The notes below the pieces were generated by a model that saw nothing but the letters and a program-made list of their open reading frames with translations, ran no database searches and had not been told where the DNA came from. This document shows, in pieces, positions 43,592-50,607 of a stretch of 64,000 nt of DNA. Every line of letters begins with the position of its first letter. Position 1 is the first letter of the stretch. The position numbers and the translations under genes are program-made. This DNA is from Evansella alkalicola (lineage in GTDB: Bacteria; Bacillota; Bacilli; Bacillales; Salisediminibacteriaceae): the NCBI RefSeq assembly GCF_019042735.1, contig NZ_JAHQCR010000014.1:27962-91961 (forward strand), given 5' to 3'.

Positions 43592-43639
43592 GGTTGCGAA
43601 CCTACAATGTAGGCAGGAACCAGTCCTTTACTCGCAACC
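43592..43639 (-). promoter_or_regulatory. Branched RNA structure in the rplK-rplA gap
   Basis: On the minus strand GGTTGCGA pairs with TCGCAACC over 8 bp, enclosing a CCTAC/GTAGG hairpin and a possible GGA/TCC arm. TTTATT follows, and then AGTGGGAGG. It could be an L1 feedback site or a weak attenuator. Confidence 0.5.
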
Positions 43640-43661
43640 TCCTTGTACGTCCATGGGTTAA

Positions 43662-44087
43662 TTAGTCTTCAATAACGATACCCATGCTACGGGCAGTACC
43701 TTCAACCATACGCATCGCTGCTTCTACATCAGCTGCGTTTAGGTCTGGCATTTTTGTTTCCGCGATTTCTTTAACTTTATCACGCTTCAGTGTAGCAACC
43801 TTTTTCGTGTTAGGTTCACCTGATGCTGTTTCAATTCCAGCTGCTTTCTTTAAAAGAACTGCTGCAGGTGGAGTTTTAGTGATAAATGTAAATGAACGGT
43901 CTTCAAATACCGTAATCTCTACTGGAATAATTAAGCCCGCTTGTTCTTGTGTACGAGCGTTAAATTCTTTACAGAATCCCATAATGTTAACACCAGCTTG
44001 ACCTAATGCAGGTCCAACAGGTGGTGCTGGGTTCGCTTTACCAGCTGGAATTTGTAGTTTTACAACTTTAATGACCTTTTTAGCCAC
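43662..44087 (-). CDS. rplK: 50S ribosomal protein L11
   Basis: Start GTG at 44087, after AAGGAGGTGTGTCGC, gives MAKKVIKVVKLQIPAGKAN and 141 residues, as in B. subtilis; the frame open to 44132 is leader. KANPAPPVGPALGQAGVNIM and the C-terminal MRMVEGTARSMGIVI are invariant. L11 forms the GTPase centre and is required for RelA-type stringent response. Confidence 0.98.
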   Translation of the reverse strand: MAKKVIKVVKLQIPAGKANPAPPVGPALGQAGVNIMGFCKEFNARTQEQAGLIIPVEITVFEDRSFTFITKTPPAAVLLKKAAGIETASGEPNTKKVATLKRDKVKEIAETKMPDLNAADVEAAMRMVEGTARSMGIVIED

Positions 44088-44163
44088 GCGACACACCTCC
44101 TTAAGTCCGTGATGTGGTAAACCGAGCATCATGCTCTCCCACTCATTATCTGCTTTTTGCAGG

Positions 44164-44190
44164 AAAAAACGTGAACGAAGTGTCCACGTT
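44164..44190 (-). terminator. Attenuator-like hairpin in the rplK leader
   Basis: AACGTGGAC pairs with GTTCACGTT (one G-T pair) around 5 nt and runs into TTTTTT on the minus strand. It lies downstream of the rplK promoter, so it would end the transcript before rplK; it could also catch readthrough from nusG. Confidence 0.7.
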
Positions 44191-44206
44191 CAATAACAAC
44201 ATTAAG

Positions 44207-44235
44207 ATTTTATCACTTTGAACAATAGATAGCAA
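44207..44235 (-). promoter_or_regulatory. Sigma-A promoter of rplK-rplA
   Basis: TTGCTA (44235-44230), 17 nt, TAAAAT (44212-44207) on the minus strand, directly after the nusG stop. Confidence 0.75.
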
Positions 44236-44252
44236 GTTTTTTTGAAATCAAG

Positions 44253-44786
44253 TTAAATTTTTTCAACTTGAGTGAATTCTAGTTCGACCGGAGTCTCCCT
44301 ACCAAACATGTTTACGTGTACTTTTAACTTCTGTTTATCTGTGTAAATTTCTTCAACAGATCCAATAAAGTTTGCAAATGGACCCTCTTTTACTTTTACA
44401 GATTCTTTTAGTTCAAAGTCAACTTCAGCACGTGGTTCTACTACACCCATTTGTTTCAAAATGTTTTCTGCTTCTTCTGGCAATAACGCTGTAGGCTTAG
44501 ACCCTGCTCCTGCAGACCCTACAAACCCAGTTACTCCAGGTGTGTTACGGACTACATACCAAGAATCATCAGTCATTACCATTTCCACAATAACATAACC
44601 TGGGAAAACTTTTTTTGTTACTTGCTTACTTTTCCCATTCTTTATTTCCGTTTCTTCCTCCACAGGGACGAGAACACGAAAAATCTTATCTGTCATGTCC
44701 ATGGATTCCACTCGTTTTTCCAGATTAGTCTTCACCTTATTCTCATAACCAGAATAAGTATGAACGACGTACCAATTCTTTTCCAT
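44253..44786 (-). CDS. nusG: Transcription termination/antitermination factor NusG
   Basis: The 177-residue protein has an NGN domain (MEKNWYVVHTYSGYENKVK; VFPGYVIVEMVMTDDSWYVVRN in parts) and a C-terminal KOW domain (GPFANFIGSVEEIY). It binds the polymerase clamp and modulates pausing. GGAGG is 24 nt before the ATG, too far on a linear reading, but a perfect hairpin lies between them. Confidence 0.98.
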   Translation of the reverse strand: MEKNWYVVHTYSGYENKVKTNLEKRVESMDMTDKIFRVLVPVEEETEIKNGKSKQVTKKVFPGYVIVEMVMTDDSWYVVRNTPGVTGFVGSAGAGSKPTALLPEEAENILKQMGVVEPRAEVDFELKESVKVKEGPFANFIGSVEEIYTDKQKLKVHVNMFGRETPVELEFTQVEKI

Positions 44787-44794
44787 TACGATCA

Positions 44795-44808
44795 GGACAA
44801 GAGTGTCC
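44795..44808 (-). promoter_or_regulatory. Hairpin between Shine-Dalgarno and start codon of nusG
   Basis: GGACA-CTCT-TGTCC forms a 5-bp perfect stem between GGAGG (44816-44812) and ATG (44786). Folding it would bring the Shine-Dalgarno to an effective distance of about 11 nt. Confidence 0.55.
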
Positions 44809-44865
44809 TTCCCTCCTCATTAAAAAACCATTTTTTATAGGCTTCAGTGAAAATAGTCTAATGTT

Positions 44866-44994
44866 AATTGAACTCACTACAGGCTACTAGCTTTCCGCGG
44901 GCGGCTGGTGAGCCTCCTCGATGCTTCGCATCTGCGGGGTCTCACCCCTGCCTTTGATCCCGCAGGAGTCTCGTAGCCTTCCGTTCATTCAATT
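44866..44994. repeat. Dispersed palindromic repeat, copy 2, inside secE-nusG
   Basis: About 129 bp bounded by AATTGAA and TTCAATT, with inner blocks GGCTAC/GTAGCC, AGCTTTCCGCGGGCGG and CCCGCAGGAGTCTCG. A central hairpin GATGCTTCGCATC is also present. Block order matches the copy at 33192-33317. Confidence 0.8.
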
Positions 44995-45036
44995 ATCAAG
45001 TTACTCATTTTCATTCGCCGTAATATATCTATTAAA

Positions 45037-45231
45037 TTAGTTCAATATTGTACGAATTAAAGTAGAAATTCCTAAATCGGTAATCGCAAAGAAAATTGCA
45101 ATAAATGTTACAGTTGCAATAACAACAGCTGTATATCTTACTAGCTCTTTACGCTTAGGCCAGGATACACGCTTCATTTCTGTAGAAACATCTTTTAAAA
45201 ACTTAGTTGAACCTTTCACTACGTTGGCCAC
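45037..45231 (-). CDS. secE: Preprotein translocase subunit SecE
   Basis: Start GTG at 45231, 8 nt after GGAGG, gives 64 residues, close to the short Bacillus SecE. EMKRVSWPKRKELVRYT is the conserved amphipathic segment and VIATVTFIAIFFAITDLGIS the single membrane helix that clamps SecY. The frame extends upstream to 45297, overlapping rpmG, which is unlikely to be translated. Confidence 0.96.
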   Translation of the reverse strand: MANVVKGSTKFLKDVSTEMKRVSWPKRKELVRYTAVVIATVTFIAIFFAITDLGISTLIRTILN

Positions 45232-45280
45232 TAATGCCACCTCCAGTTTTATAAACAATATGTGTGAATTGAACATTGAG

Positions 45281-45430
45281 TCATTTTGTTTCAACATGTG
45301 CTGTATGCTTTCCGCAAGTATTACAATATTTCTTTATCTCAAGACGGGTTGTCCGATTTTGTTCTGTTTTATTCGTTGTATAATTACGTGATTTGCAATA
45401 GTGACATGCAAGGACCACTTTTTGAGACAT
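45281..45430 (-). CDS. rpmG: 50S ribosomal protein L33, zinc-binding form
   Basis: A 49-codon gene from ATG at 45430 to TGA at 45281. The product starts MSQKVVLACHYCKSRNYTT and ends CNTCGKHTAHVETK, with two CxxC pairs that bind zinc. It precedes secE, as rpmGB does in B. subtilis. AGGAGTATGGACG precedes the ATG. Confidence 0.95.
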   Translation of the reverse strand: MSQKVVLACHYCKSRNYTTNKTEQNRTTRLEIKKYCNTCGKHTAHVETK

Positions 45431-45478
45431 CGTCCATACTCCTTTTTACTTTACGATGAAATCATACATACTCCTAAA

Positions 45479-45507
45479 ACTTATCATAGTGATTCCTTCT
45501 ATGTCAA
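45479..45507 (-). promoter_or_regulatory. Sigma-A promoter of rpmG-secE-nusG
   Basis: TTGACA (45507-45502) on the minus strand, followed at 16-18 nt by a GATAAGTT region that serves as a weak -10. Confidence 0.65.
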
Positions 45508-45585
45508 TGACTCCTGCAATCTTCATTGTTGACGATTTTTACCGTTTTCATAAGTGTAGTCTAAAAATATGTATATTAGTGTATT

Positions 45586-45614
45586 TAAAAAGTAAAATAC
45601 TCCCAACTGGGAGC
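45586..45614 (-). terminator. Intrinsic terminator after sigH
   Basis: GCTCCCA and TGGGAGT pair as a short 6-7 bp stem, followed by ATTTTACTTTTT on the minus strand. Confidence 0.7.
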
Positions 45615-45626
45615 ATTGTACATTGG

Positions 45627-46280
45627 TTATAGTTTAACCCCTTTTAATTCTACATACCTTTCCAGCTTTCGTTTTACCCGCTGTAAAGCATTGTCTATTG
45701 ACTTAACATGGCGGTTTAAATCAGCTGAAATTTCTTGATAGCTTCTTCCATCTAAATAAAGCATCAACACTTTCCGTTCCAGCTCACTTAATATTTCTCC
45801 CATTTTCAGTTCAATATCATCAAACTCCTCTTGATTAATCAAGAGTTCCTCTGGATCACTAACCCTTGAACCAACAATGACATCCAACAACGTACGATCC
45901 GATTCTTCATCATAAATAGGCTTGTCTAAAGAAACATAGGAATTTAGAGGAATATGCTTTTGTCTCGTTGCCGTTTTAATGGCCGTAATAATTTGTCTAG
46001 TAATGCACAGTTCAGCAAATGCTTTAAAAGAAGAAAGCTTGTCCCCTTTAAAGTCTCGAATGGCCTTATATAAACCAATCATCCCTTCCTGCACAATATC
46101 TTCATGATCCGCACCAATTAAAAAATACGATCTTGCCTTCGCTCGGACAAAGTTCTTATACTTATTTATCAAGTATTCTAGCGCAGAACTATCCCCTTCT
46201 CGCACGTATTCTACGAGGCTTTCATCTTCCATCTCATCATATTTAGCTTGCAGTCCATTCTCAATGATGTTTAAGGACAC
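45627..46280 (-). CDS. sigH: RNA polymerase sigma-H factor
   Basis: The 217-residue sigma-70-family factor starts at GTG 46280, 7 nt after GGAGG. Region 2 includes YLINKYKNFVRAKARSYF and HEDIVQEGMIGLYKAIRDF; region 4 has LERKVLMLYLDGRSYQEISADL. Similarity to B. subtilis SigH, which turns on early stationary-phase, competence and sporulation genes, is near continuous across region 2. Its promoter overlaps the terminator of the upstream rae1 operon. Confidence 0.97.
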   Translation of the reverse strand: MSLNIIENGLQAKYDEMEDESLVEYVREGDSSALEYLINKYKNFVRAKARSYFLIGADHEDIVQEGMIGLYKAIRDFKGDKLSSFKAFAELCITRQIITAIKTATRQKHIPLNSYVSLDKPIYDEESDRTLLDVIVGSRVSDPEELLINQEEFDDIELKMGEILSELERKVLMLYLDGRSYQEISADLNRHVKSIDNALQRVKRKLERYVELKGVKL

Positions 46281-46354
46281 CGCGATCCCTCCGACCCCTA
46301 CCTTTTTGAAAGCGCATAACATAAGCAATGATAGAATTGTCTAAATATAGAAAT

Positions 46355-46384
46355 AGTATACAAGAAAAAAAACAAAGGCGTCAA
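46355..46384 (-). promoter_or_regulatory. Sigma-A promoter of sigH
   Basis: TTGACG (46384-46379), 18 nt, TATACT (46360-46355) on the minus strand. The -35 lies inside the right arm of the rae1 terminator. Confidence 0.7.
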
Positions 46385-46409
46385 GGTAATCAATGTTGAC
46401 CCCGACGCC
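46364..46409 (-). terminator. Intrinsic terminator after rae1, merged with the sigH promoter
   Basis: GGCGTC-GGGT pairs with ACC-TT-GACGCC, followed by TTTGTTTTTTTT on the minus strand. Confidence 0.7.
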
Positions 46410-46902
46410 ATTTTTCAAAAATTTCCGCCATCTCATCTGTAATTGGTAATTTTGTTTTTATCTTTTTCTTCTTTGTTTTGATAACATCTTTCTTAATATC
46501 TTTTTCCATTTCTTTCACTTCATTACGAAGCTCTCGAGCTGATTTCCGATAAGCGCCACTTGCAAAAATAACACGCTGCTCCACAAAATCGGACGTGGCC
46601 ACGTATATTTGAGTATCGACCCTTTTCAGCTCCCTGCATAGCTTTTCGATTTTTTCATCTGCAGTTTCTTTTTCCCTTGTATAAATGATCTTTATTCGAT
46701 AGTTTTGATACTTTTTCCCTAAACCAGGTACCATGTGCGCATCAAAAATAATCATTACCTCCATGCCCATATACGCTTGGTACTCTGCCATTTCCTCAAT
46801 GAGAAGGTCCCTCGCACTCTCCAAGTCATTCTTTTGTAGCTCTCTTAATTCTGGCCAGTCCCCTATAATATTGTATCCATCTACAAGTAAAACGCGTCTC
46901 AT
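46390..46902 (-). CDS. rae1: Ribosome-dependent mRNA endonuclease Rae1 (YacP, NYN domain)
   Basis: The 170-residue protein is a NYN (PIN-like) domain: LLVDGYNIIGDWPEL at the N-terminus, MVIIFDAH in the middle, with the acidic residues of a metal-dependent RNase, then DEKIEKLCRELK and VATSDFVEQRV. B. subtilis Rae1 enters the ribosomal A site and cuts certain mRNAs. The C-terminus is basic (KKDVIKTKKKKIKTK). It directly abuts rlmB and ends the cysE operon. Confidence 0.93.
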   Translation of the reverse strand: MRRVLLVDGYNIIGDWPELRELQKNDLESARDLLIEEMAEYQAYMGMEVMIIFDAHMVPGLGKKYQNYRIKIIYTREKETADEKIEKLCRELKRVDTQIYVATSDFVEQRVIFASGAYRKSARELRNEVKEMEKDIKKDVIKTKKKKIKTKLPITDEMAEIFEKWRRGQH

Positions 46903-47655
46903 CTATTTCATTCCTACGGGATGACGACGACGATAAACTTCATACATTAAAAGACTAGCTGCAACCGATGCATTTAAAGAAGTAACATTTCCAGCCAAAG
47001 GAATACTTACAAGGAAATCACACTTTTCCTTCACTAAACGGCTCATGCCCTTCCCTTCACTACCTATTACTAAAGCGACTGGCATGTCCAGATCCACTTC
47101 GCGGTAATCTTCCTTACCTTTAGCATCTGTTCCGACAAACCACAAGCCTTGTTTCTTTAGATCTTCCATCGTTCTAGCAAGGTTTGTTACCCTTGCTACT
47201 GGCACGTGTTCAATTGCACCTGCTGAAGCTTTCGCAACAGTGGATGTTAATCCAACCGACCTTCTCTTTGGTACAATTACACCGTGAGCGCCTACTGCAT
47301 CAGCAGTCCTGATGATTGACCCTAAATTATGAGGGTCTTCCAGTTCATCAAGTAATAAAAAGAAGGGAGCTTCATTACGCTCTTCTGCTTTTTTAAAAAG
47401 AACAGACATATCTTGATATTCATACGCAGCGATCTGTGCCACCACTCCTTGGTGCTGACCATCAACCATCTGATCAAGTTTTGCCTTTGGAACGAACTGG
47501 ACATTTACTTGTGCATTTTTTGCCATTTCCATAACTGTAGACATTTGTCCCCGTTGAGAACCTTCAGAGATCCAGATCTTGTTAATTGGACGCTTCCCTT
47601 TCAAAACCTCAATTACAGGATTTTTACCAATGATATAATCAAGTTGTTGACCCAT
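46903..47655 (-). CDS. rlmB: 23S rRNA (guanosine-2'-O)-methyltransferase RlmB, TrmH family
   Basis: The 250-residue SPOUT methyltransferase has an N-terminal L30e-like substrate domain (IIGKNPVIEVLKG) and the knotted SAM site: LDELEDPHNLGSIIRTADAVG, VIGSEGKGMSRLV and PLAGNVTSLNASVAA. It is predicted to methylate G2251-equivalent in the P loop. The start is ATG at 47655 after GGAAGGAGGG; the frame is open upstream to 47706. It overlaps mrnC by 17 nt. Confidence 0.94.
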   Translation of the reverse strand: MGQQLDYIIGKNPVIEVLKGKRPINKIWISEGSQRGQMSTVMEMAKNAQVNVQFVPKAKLDQMVDGQHQGVVAQIAAYEYQDMSVLFKKAEERNEAPFFLLLDELEDPHNLGSIIRTADAVGAHGVIVPKRRSVGLTSTVAKASAGAIEHVPVARVTNLARTMEDLKKQGLWFVGTDAKGKEDYREVDLDMPVALVIGSEGKGMSRLVKEKCDFLVSIPLAGNVTSLNASVAASLLMYEVYRRRHPVGMK

Positions 47656-48070
47656 TTTCTCCCTCCTTCCCCTCAATAATTTTGAATGCTTGTTCAACAA
47701 GTTCATCTAGACGTTCATTATTTTCCACCAAATACAAGTAACCTATTAATGCTTCAAACGCAGTGCTGTATCGATAAGTTGAATGATCTGTATTTTTTGG
47801 AATTGTACCAGATTTGGCATTCCTTCCCCTTAGGGCTACAGCTTTTTCCTCTTCAGATAATACACCGCGATCAAAAAATAGATGCAACACCTTTGCTTGT
47901 GCCTTAGCAGATACATAGTTCGTTGCAATTTTATGGAGTTTATTAGGGCGGACTTGTCCACTTGCTATGAGACGGTATCGGACGTAAGTTTCCAATACCG
48001 CATCTCCCATATACGCTAAAGCAAGGGCGTTTAACTGCTCAGGTTCTTTCATCGTCTGATTAAGTTTCAT
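47639..48070 (-). CDS. mrnC: Mini-ribonuclease III MrnC
   Basis: The 143-residue product is an RNase III catalytic domain without a double-stranded-RNA-binding domain: LALAYMGDAVLETYVR has the catalytic acid motif and FEALIGYLYL the second. In B. subtilis it matures 23S rRNA ends. The start is ATG at 48070 after GAGGGG, 2 nt from the cysS stop; the frame extends to 48088. Confidence 0.95.
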   Translation of the reverse strand: MKLNQTMKEPEQLNALALAYMGDAVLETYVRYRLIASGQVRPNKLHKIATNYVSAKAQAKVLHLFFDRGVLSEEEKAVALRGRNAKSGTIPKNTDHSTYRYSTAFEALIGYLYLVENNERLDELVEQAFKIIEGKEGENGSTT

Positions 48071-48072
48071 AA

Positions 48073-49473
48073 CTAACCCCTCTTCCAACGGGTGCCTTGT
48101 GGTGTATCTTCAAGGATAATATTTCTATCCTTCAATAAATCCCTTATTTCGTCCGCTCTTGCAAAATCTCTGTTTTTCCTTGCTTCTATTCTTTCTTGGA
48201 TTAATCCATCTATTTCGTCATCTAAAAGTTCTTTTTCTTCTATTAGCTTAATGCCTAGCACGTAAGCCATGTCATCCATACGCTTTAAAAAGTATTCTAA
48301 AACAGATTTTTGCGTATGCTTTTCACGTAAATAAAGGTTTGCAGTTTTAACTAATTCAAACAACGCTGCTACGGCGTTAGCACTATTAAAATCATTATCC
48401 ATCTCTTTGATGAATGCATCATGATGCGAATCTATTTCATCAATCCACTTATCTTTTTCTTCGCCTAAATTTGCCGTTTCATCTAAGCGGTGCTGCAAAT
48501 TAGCGTAAGTTGTTTTTATTCTTTCTAATCCATTTTCTGAACTATTAAGAAGTTCATCACTAAAATTAATTGGACTACGGTAATGGGCATTAACGATAAA
48601 AAACCTCACTACATTCGGATCAAATTTTTTGATGATATCATGAACTAGAATAAAATTTCCTAGTGACTTAGACATTTTTTCATTATCTATATTAATATAA
48701 CCATTATGGAGCCAATAGTTTGCCATTTGTTTTTCATTTAATGCTTCAGATTGTGCAATTTCATTTTCATGATGGGGAAAGGAGAGGTCTTGACCCCCTG
48801 CATGAATGTCAATAGTATCTCCTAAATACTTTTTTACCATTGCTGAGCATTCAATATGCCACCCTGGGCGTCCATTTCCCCAAGGACTATTCCAATATAT
48901 TTCACCTGGCTTAGCGCTTTTCCATAGAACAAAGTCTAGTGGATCTTCCTTTTTCTCACCTACTTCAATTCTTGTTCCTAGCTGTAAGTCGTCAATGGAT
49001 TGATGAGAAAGCTTACCGTAGTCATCAAACTTCCTCGTACGGAAGTATACATCTCCTTGCGACTCATAGGCATAGCCCTTATCGACTAATCTCTCAATAA
49101 AACTAATGATTTCTGGCATTGTTTCCGTCACTGTAGGATGTTTATCTGCCGTCTTTACACCTAATGCCCCAGTGTCTTCATGATACGCCTTAATAAACTT
49201 TTCAGAAATGGTTTTAACATCCTCACCCATTTCATTAGCCGCTTTAATAATTTTATCATCTACATCTGTAAAGTTTGAGATATACTCTACATCATAGCCA
49301 CGATATTCTAAATATCGTCTAACCATATCAAAAACGACCGCTGGCCTTGCATTTCCAATATGAATATAATTGTAAACGGTTGGTCCGCATACATACATCT
49401 TTACTTTACCCTCTTCTAGGGGTTTAAATTGTTCTATTTTTCGCGTCAGTGTATTGTACATTTTAATGCTCAT
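48073..49473 (-). CDS. cysS: Cysteinyl-tRNA synthetase
   Basis: The 466-residue class I synthetase has the HIGH-type motif YNYIHIGNARP, zinc-site residues including the Cys in MYVCGPTV and HIECSAM, and KMSKSLGNF. The start is ATG at 49473 after GGGAGG, matching the B. subtilis length. It forms an operon with cysE (33-nt gap) under the cysteine T-box. Confidence 0.98.
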   Translation of the reverse strand: MSIKMYNTLTRKIEQFKPLEEGKVKMYVCGPTVYNYIHIGNARPAVVFDMVRRYLEYRGYDVEYISNFTDVDDKIIKAANEMGEDVKTISEKFIKAYHEDTGALGVKTADKHPTVTETMPEIISFIERLVDKGYAYESQGDVYFRTRKFDDYGKLSHQSIDDLQLGTRIEVGEKKEDPLDFVLWKSAKPGEIYWNSPWGNGRPGWHIECSAMVKKYLGDTIDIHAGGQDLSFPHHENEIAQSEALNEKQMANYWLHNGYINIDNEKMSKSLGNFILVHDIIKKFDPNVVRFFIVNAHYRSPINFSDELLNSSENGLERIKTTYANLQHRLDETANLGEEKDKWIDEIDSHHDAFIKEMDNDFNSANAVAALFELVKTANLYLREKHTQKSVLEYFLKRMDDMAYVLGIKLIEEKELLDDEIDGLIQERIEARKNRDFARADEIRDLLKDRNIILEDTPQGTRWKRG

Positions 49474-49506
49474 CAATACATCCTCCCTTTTTCGTCTAAC
49501 CAATAA

Positions 49507-50157
49507 TTACTTATTCACTTTATCGCTTCTAAGTTCTTTTATTTCTTCCTTCAAACGGAATAATTCTTCTTCTAACTCACGGAATTTATCTGAAATTGGA
49601 TCTGGTAAATTACTATGGTCTAACTGATGCTCTACTTTCACACCGTCCTGAACCACTACTCGACCAGGAATTCCCACAACTGTTGAATTAGGGGGGACCT
49701 CCTTTAAAACAACTGATCCCGCACCAATCCGAGAGTTCTTACCAATAGTCATGGACCCTAACACCTTTGCACCAGATGCAATGAGCACATTATCTTCCAC
49801 AGTAGGGTGTCTTTTCCCCTTTTCTTTACCCGTTCCACCAAGGGTAACCCCTTGATAGATAGTAACATTATCACCTATTTCACAGGTTTCCCCAATCACA
49901 ACACCCATACCATGGTCGATAAAAAGTCTTTGACCGATTCTAGCACCTGGGTGTATCTCTATCCCAGTTAAAAACCTTCCAATTTGTGAAAAGAAGCGTG
50001 CAATAAAATAAAGTTTCTTTTTCCATAACCAATGGGAAAAACGATGAAACCAAATGGCGTGAAGCCCCGAGTAGTTCATCACCACTTCTATTCTAGTACG
50101 AGCCGCAGGATCTTGCTCCAACACGACATCAATATCATTTTTTAATGTTTTAAACAT
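49507..50157 (-). CDS. cysE: Serine O-acetyltransferase
   Basis: L-serine + acetyl-CoA to O-acetylserine, the committed step of cysteine synthesis. The 216-residue protein has an N-terminal helical domain and a left-handed beta-helix of hexapeptide repeats: ARIGQRLFIDHGMGVVIGE, then TIYQGVTLGGTGKEKGKRHP with the catalytic histidine and C-terminal cap. It follows the T-box by about 80 nt, so synthesis rises when tRNA-Cys is uncharged. Confidence 0.97.
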   Translation of the reverse strand: MFKTLKNDIDVVLEQDPAARTRIEVVMNYSGLHAIWFHRFSHWLWKKKLYFIARFFSQIGRFLTGIEIHPGARIGQRLFIDHGMGVVIGETCEIGDNVTIYQGVTLGGTGKEKGKRHPTVEDNVLIASGAKVLGSMTIGKNSRIGAGSVVLKEVPPNSTVVGIPGRVVVQDGVKVEHQLDHSNLPDPISDKFRELEEELFRLKEEIKELRSDKVNK

Positions 50158-50238
50158 GTTCCAACCCCTCCTCCCCTTAAATGCAAATATGGAGATATAT
50201 AAGAATAGGCAATCCTTGCCGCGGGCGTGCCCGCCAAA

Positions 50239-50564
50239 GAAAAAAGCGCCACTGTGTCATTTGACACAGAGACGCTTGTTAATACGTGGTTCCACTCTGT
50301 TTGAACGATTTGCCATAGCTTAAAAAAGTTATTACGTGCCTAGGAAATATCGTTCCACTTCAAGGATCTTAACGGTTCCCACCGCCTATACATACTCAGT
50401 GTTTCTGCATAGGACTCTGAGGTGCATTTCGACTAAGGATACCTTAAGCTGTTTTCAGCCGATGACAGCTCTCTCTGGTAAGGAATAAAAACTTAATCTA
50501 CTTTTCCTCTTCAACGTTCATCTATATTGGACAGTTAGCCTAACCGCTTCTGCCCGCTTACTTG
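50239..50564 (-). ncRNA. T-box riboswitch, cysteine-specific, upstream of cysE-cysS
   Basis: The leader has the T-box core GTGGAACCACG (50295-50285) and a terminator AGCG-CTGTGTCA/TGACACAG-GCGCT followed by TTTTTT (50276-50239). In stem I, the block GAAATGCACC holds the specifier TGC, a cysteine codon, which fits the downstream genes. Uncharged tRNA-Cys should stabilise the antiterminator. Confidence 0.93.
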
Positions 50565-50571
50565 TGGTCAC

Positions 50572-50600
50572 ATTATAGCACACTAGAGAAAGATGTTACA
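50572..50600 (-). promoter_or_regulatory. Promoter of the T-box-cysE operon
   Basis: TATAAT (50577-50572) is clear; a weak -35, TGTAAC (50600-50595), lies 17 nt upstream, right after gltX. Confidence 0.65.
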
Positions 50601-50607
50601 CTTACAC

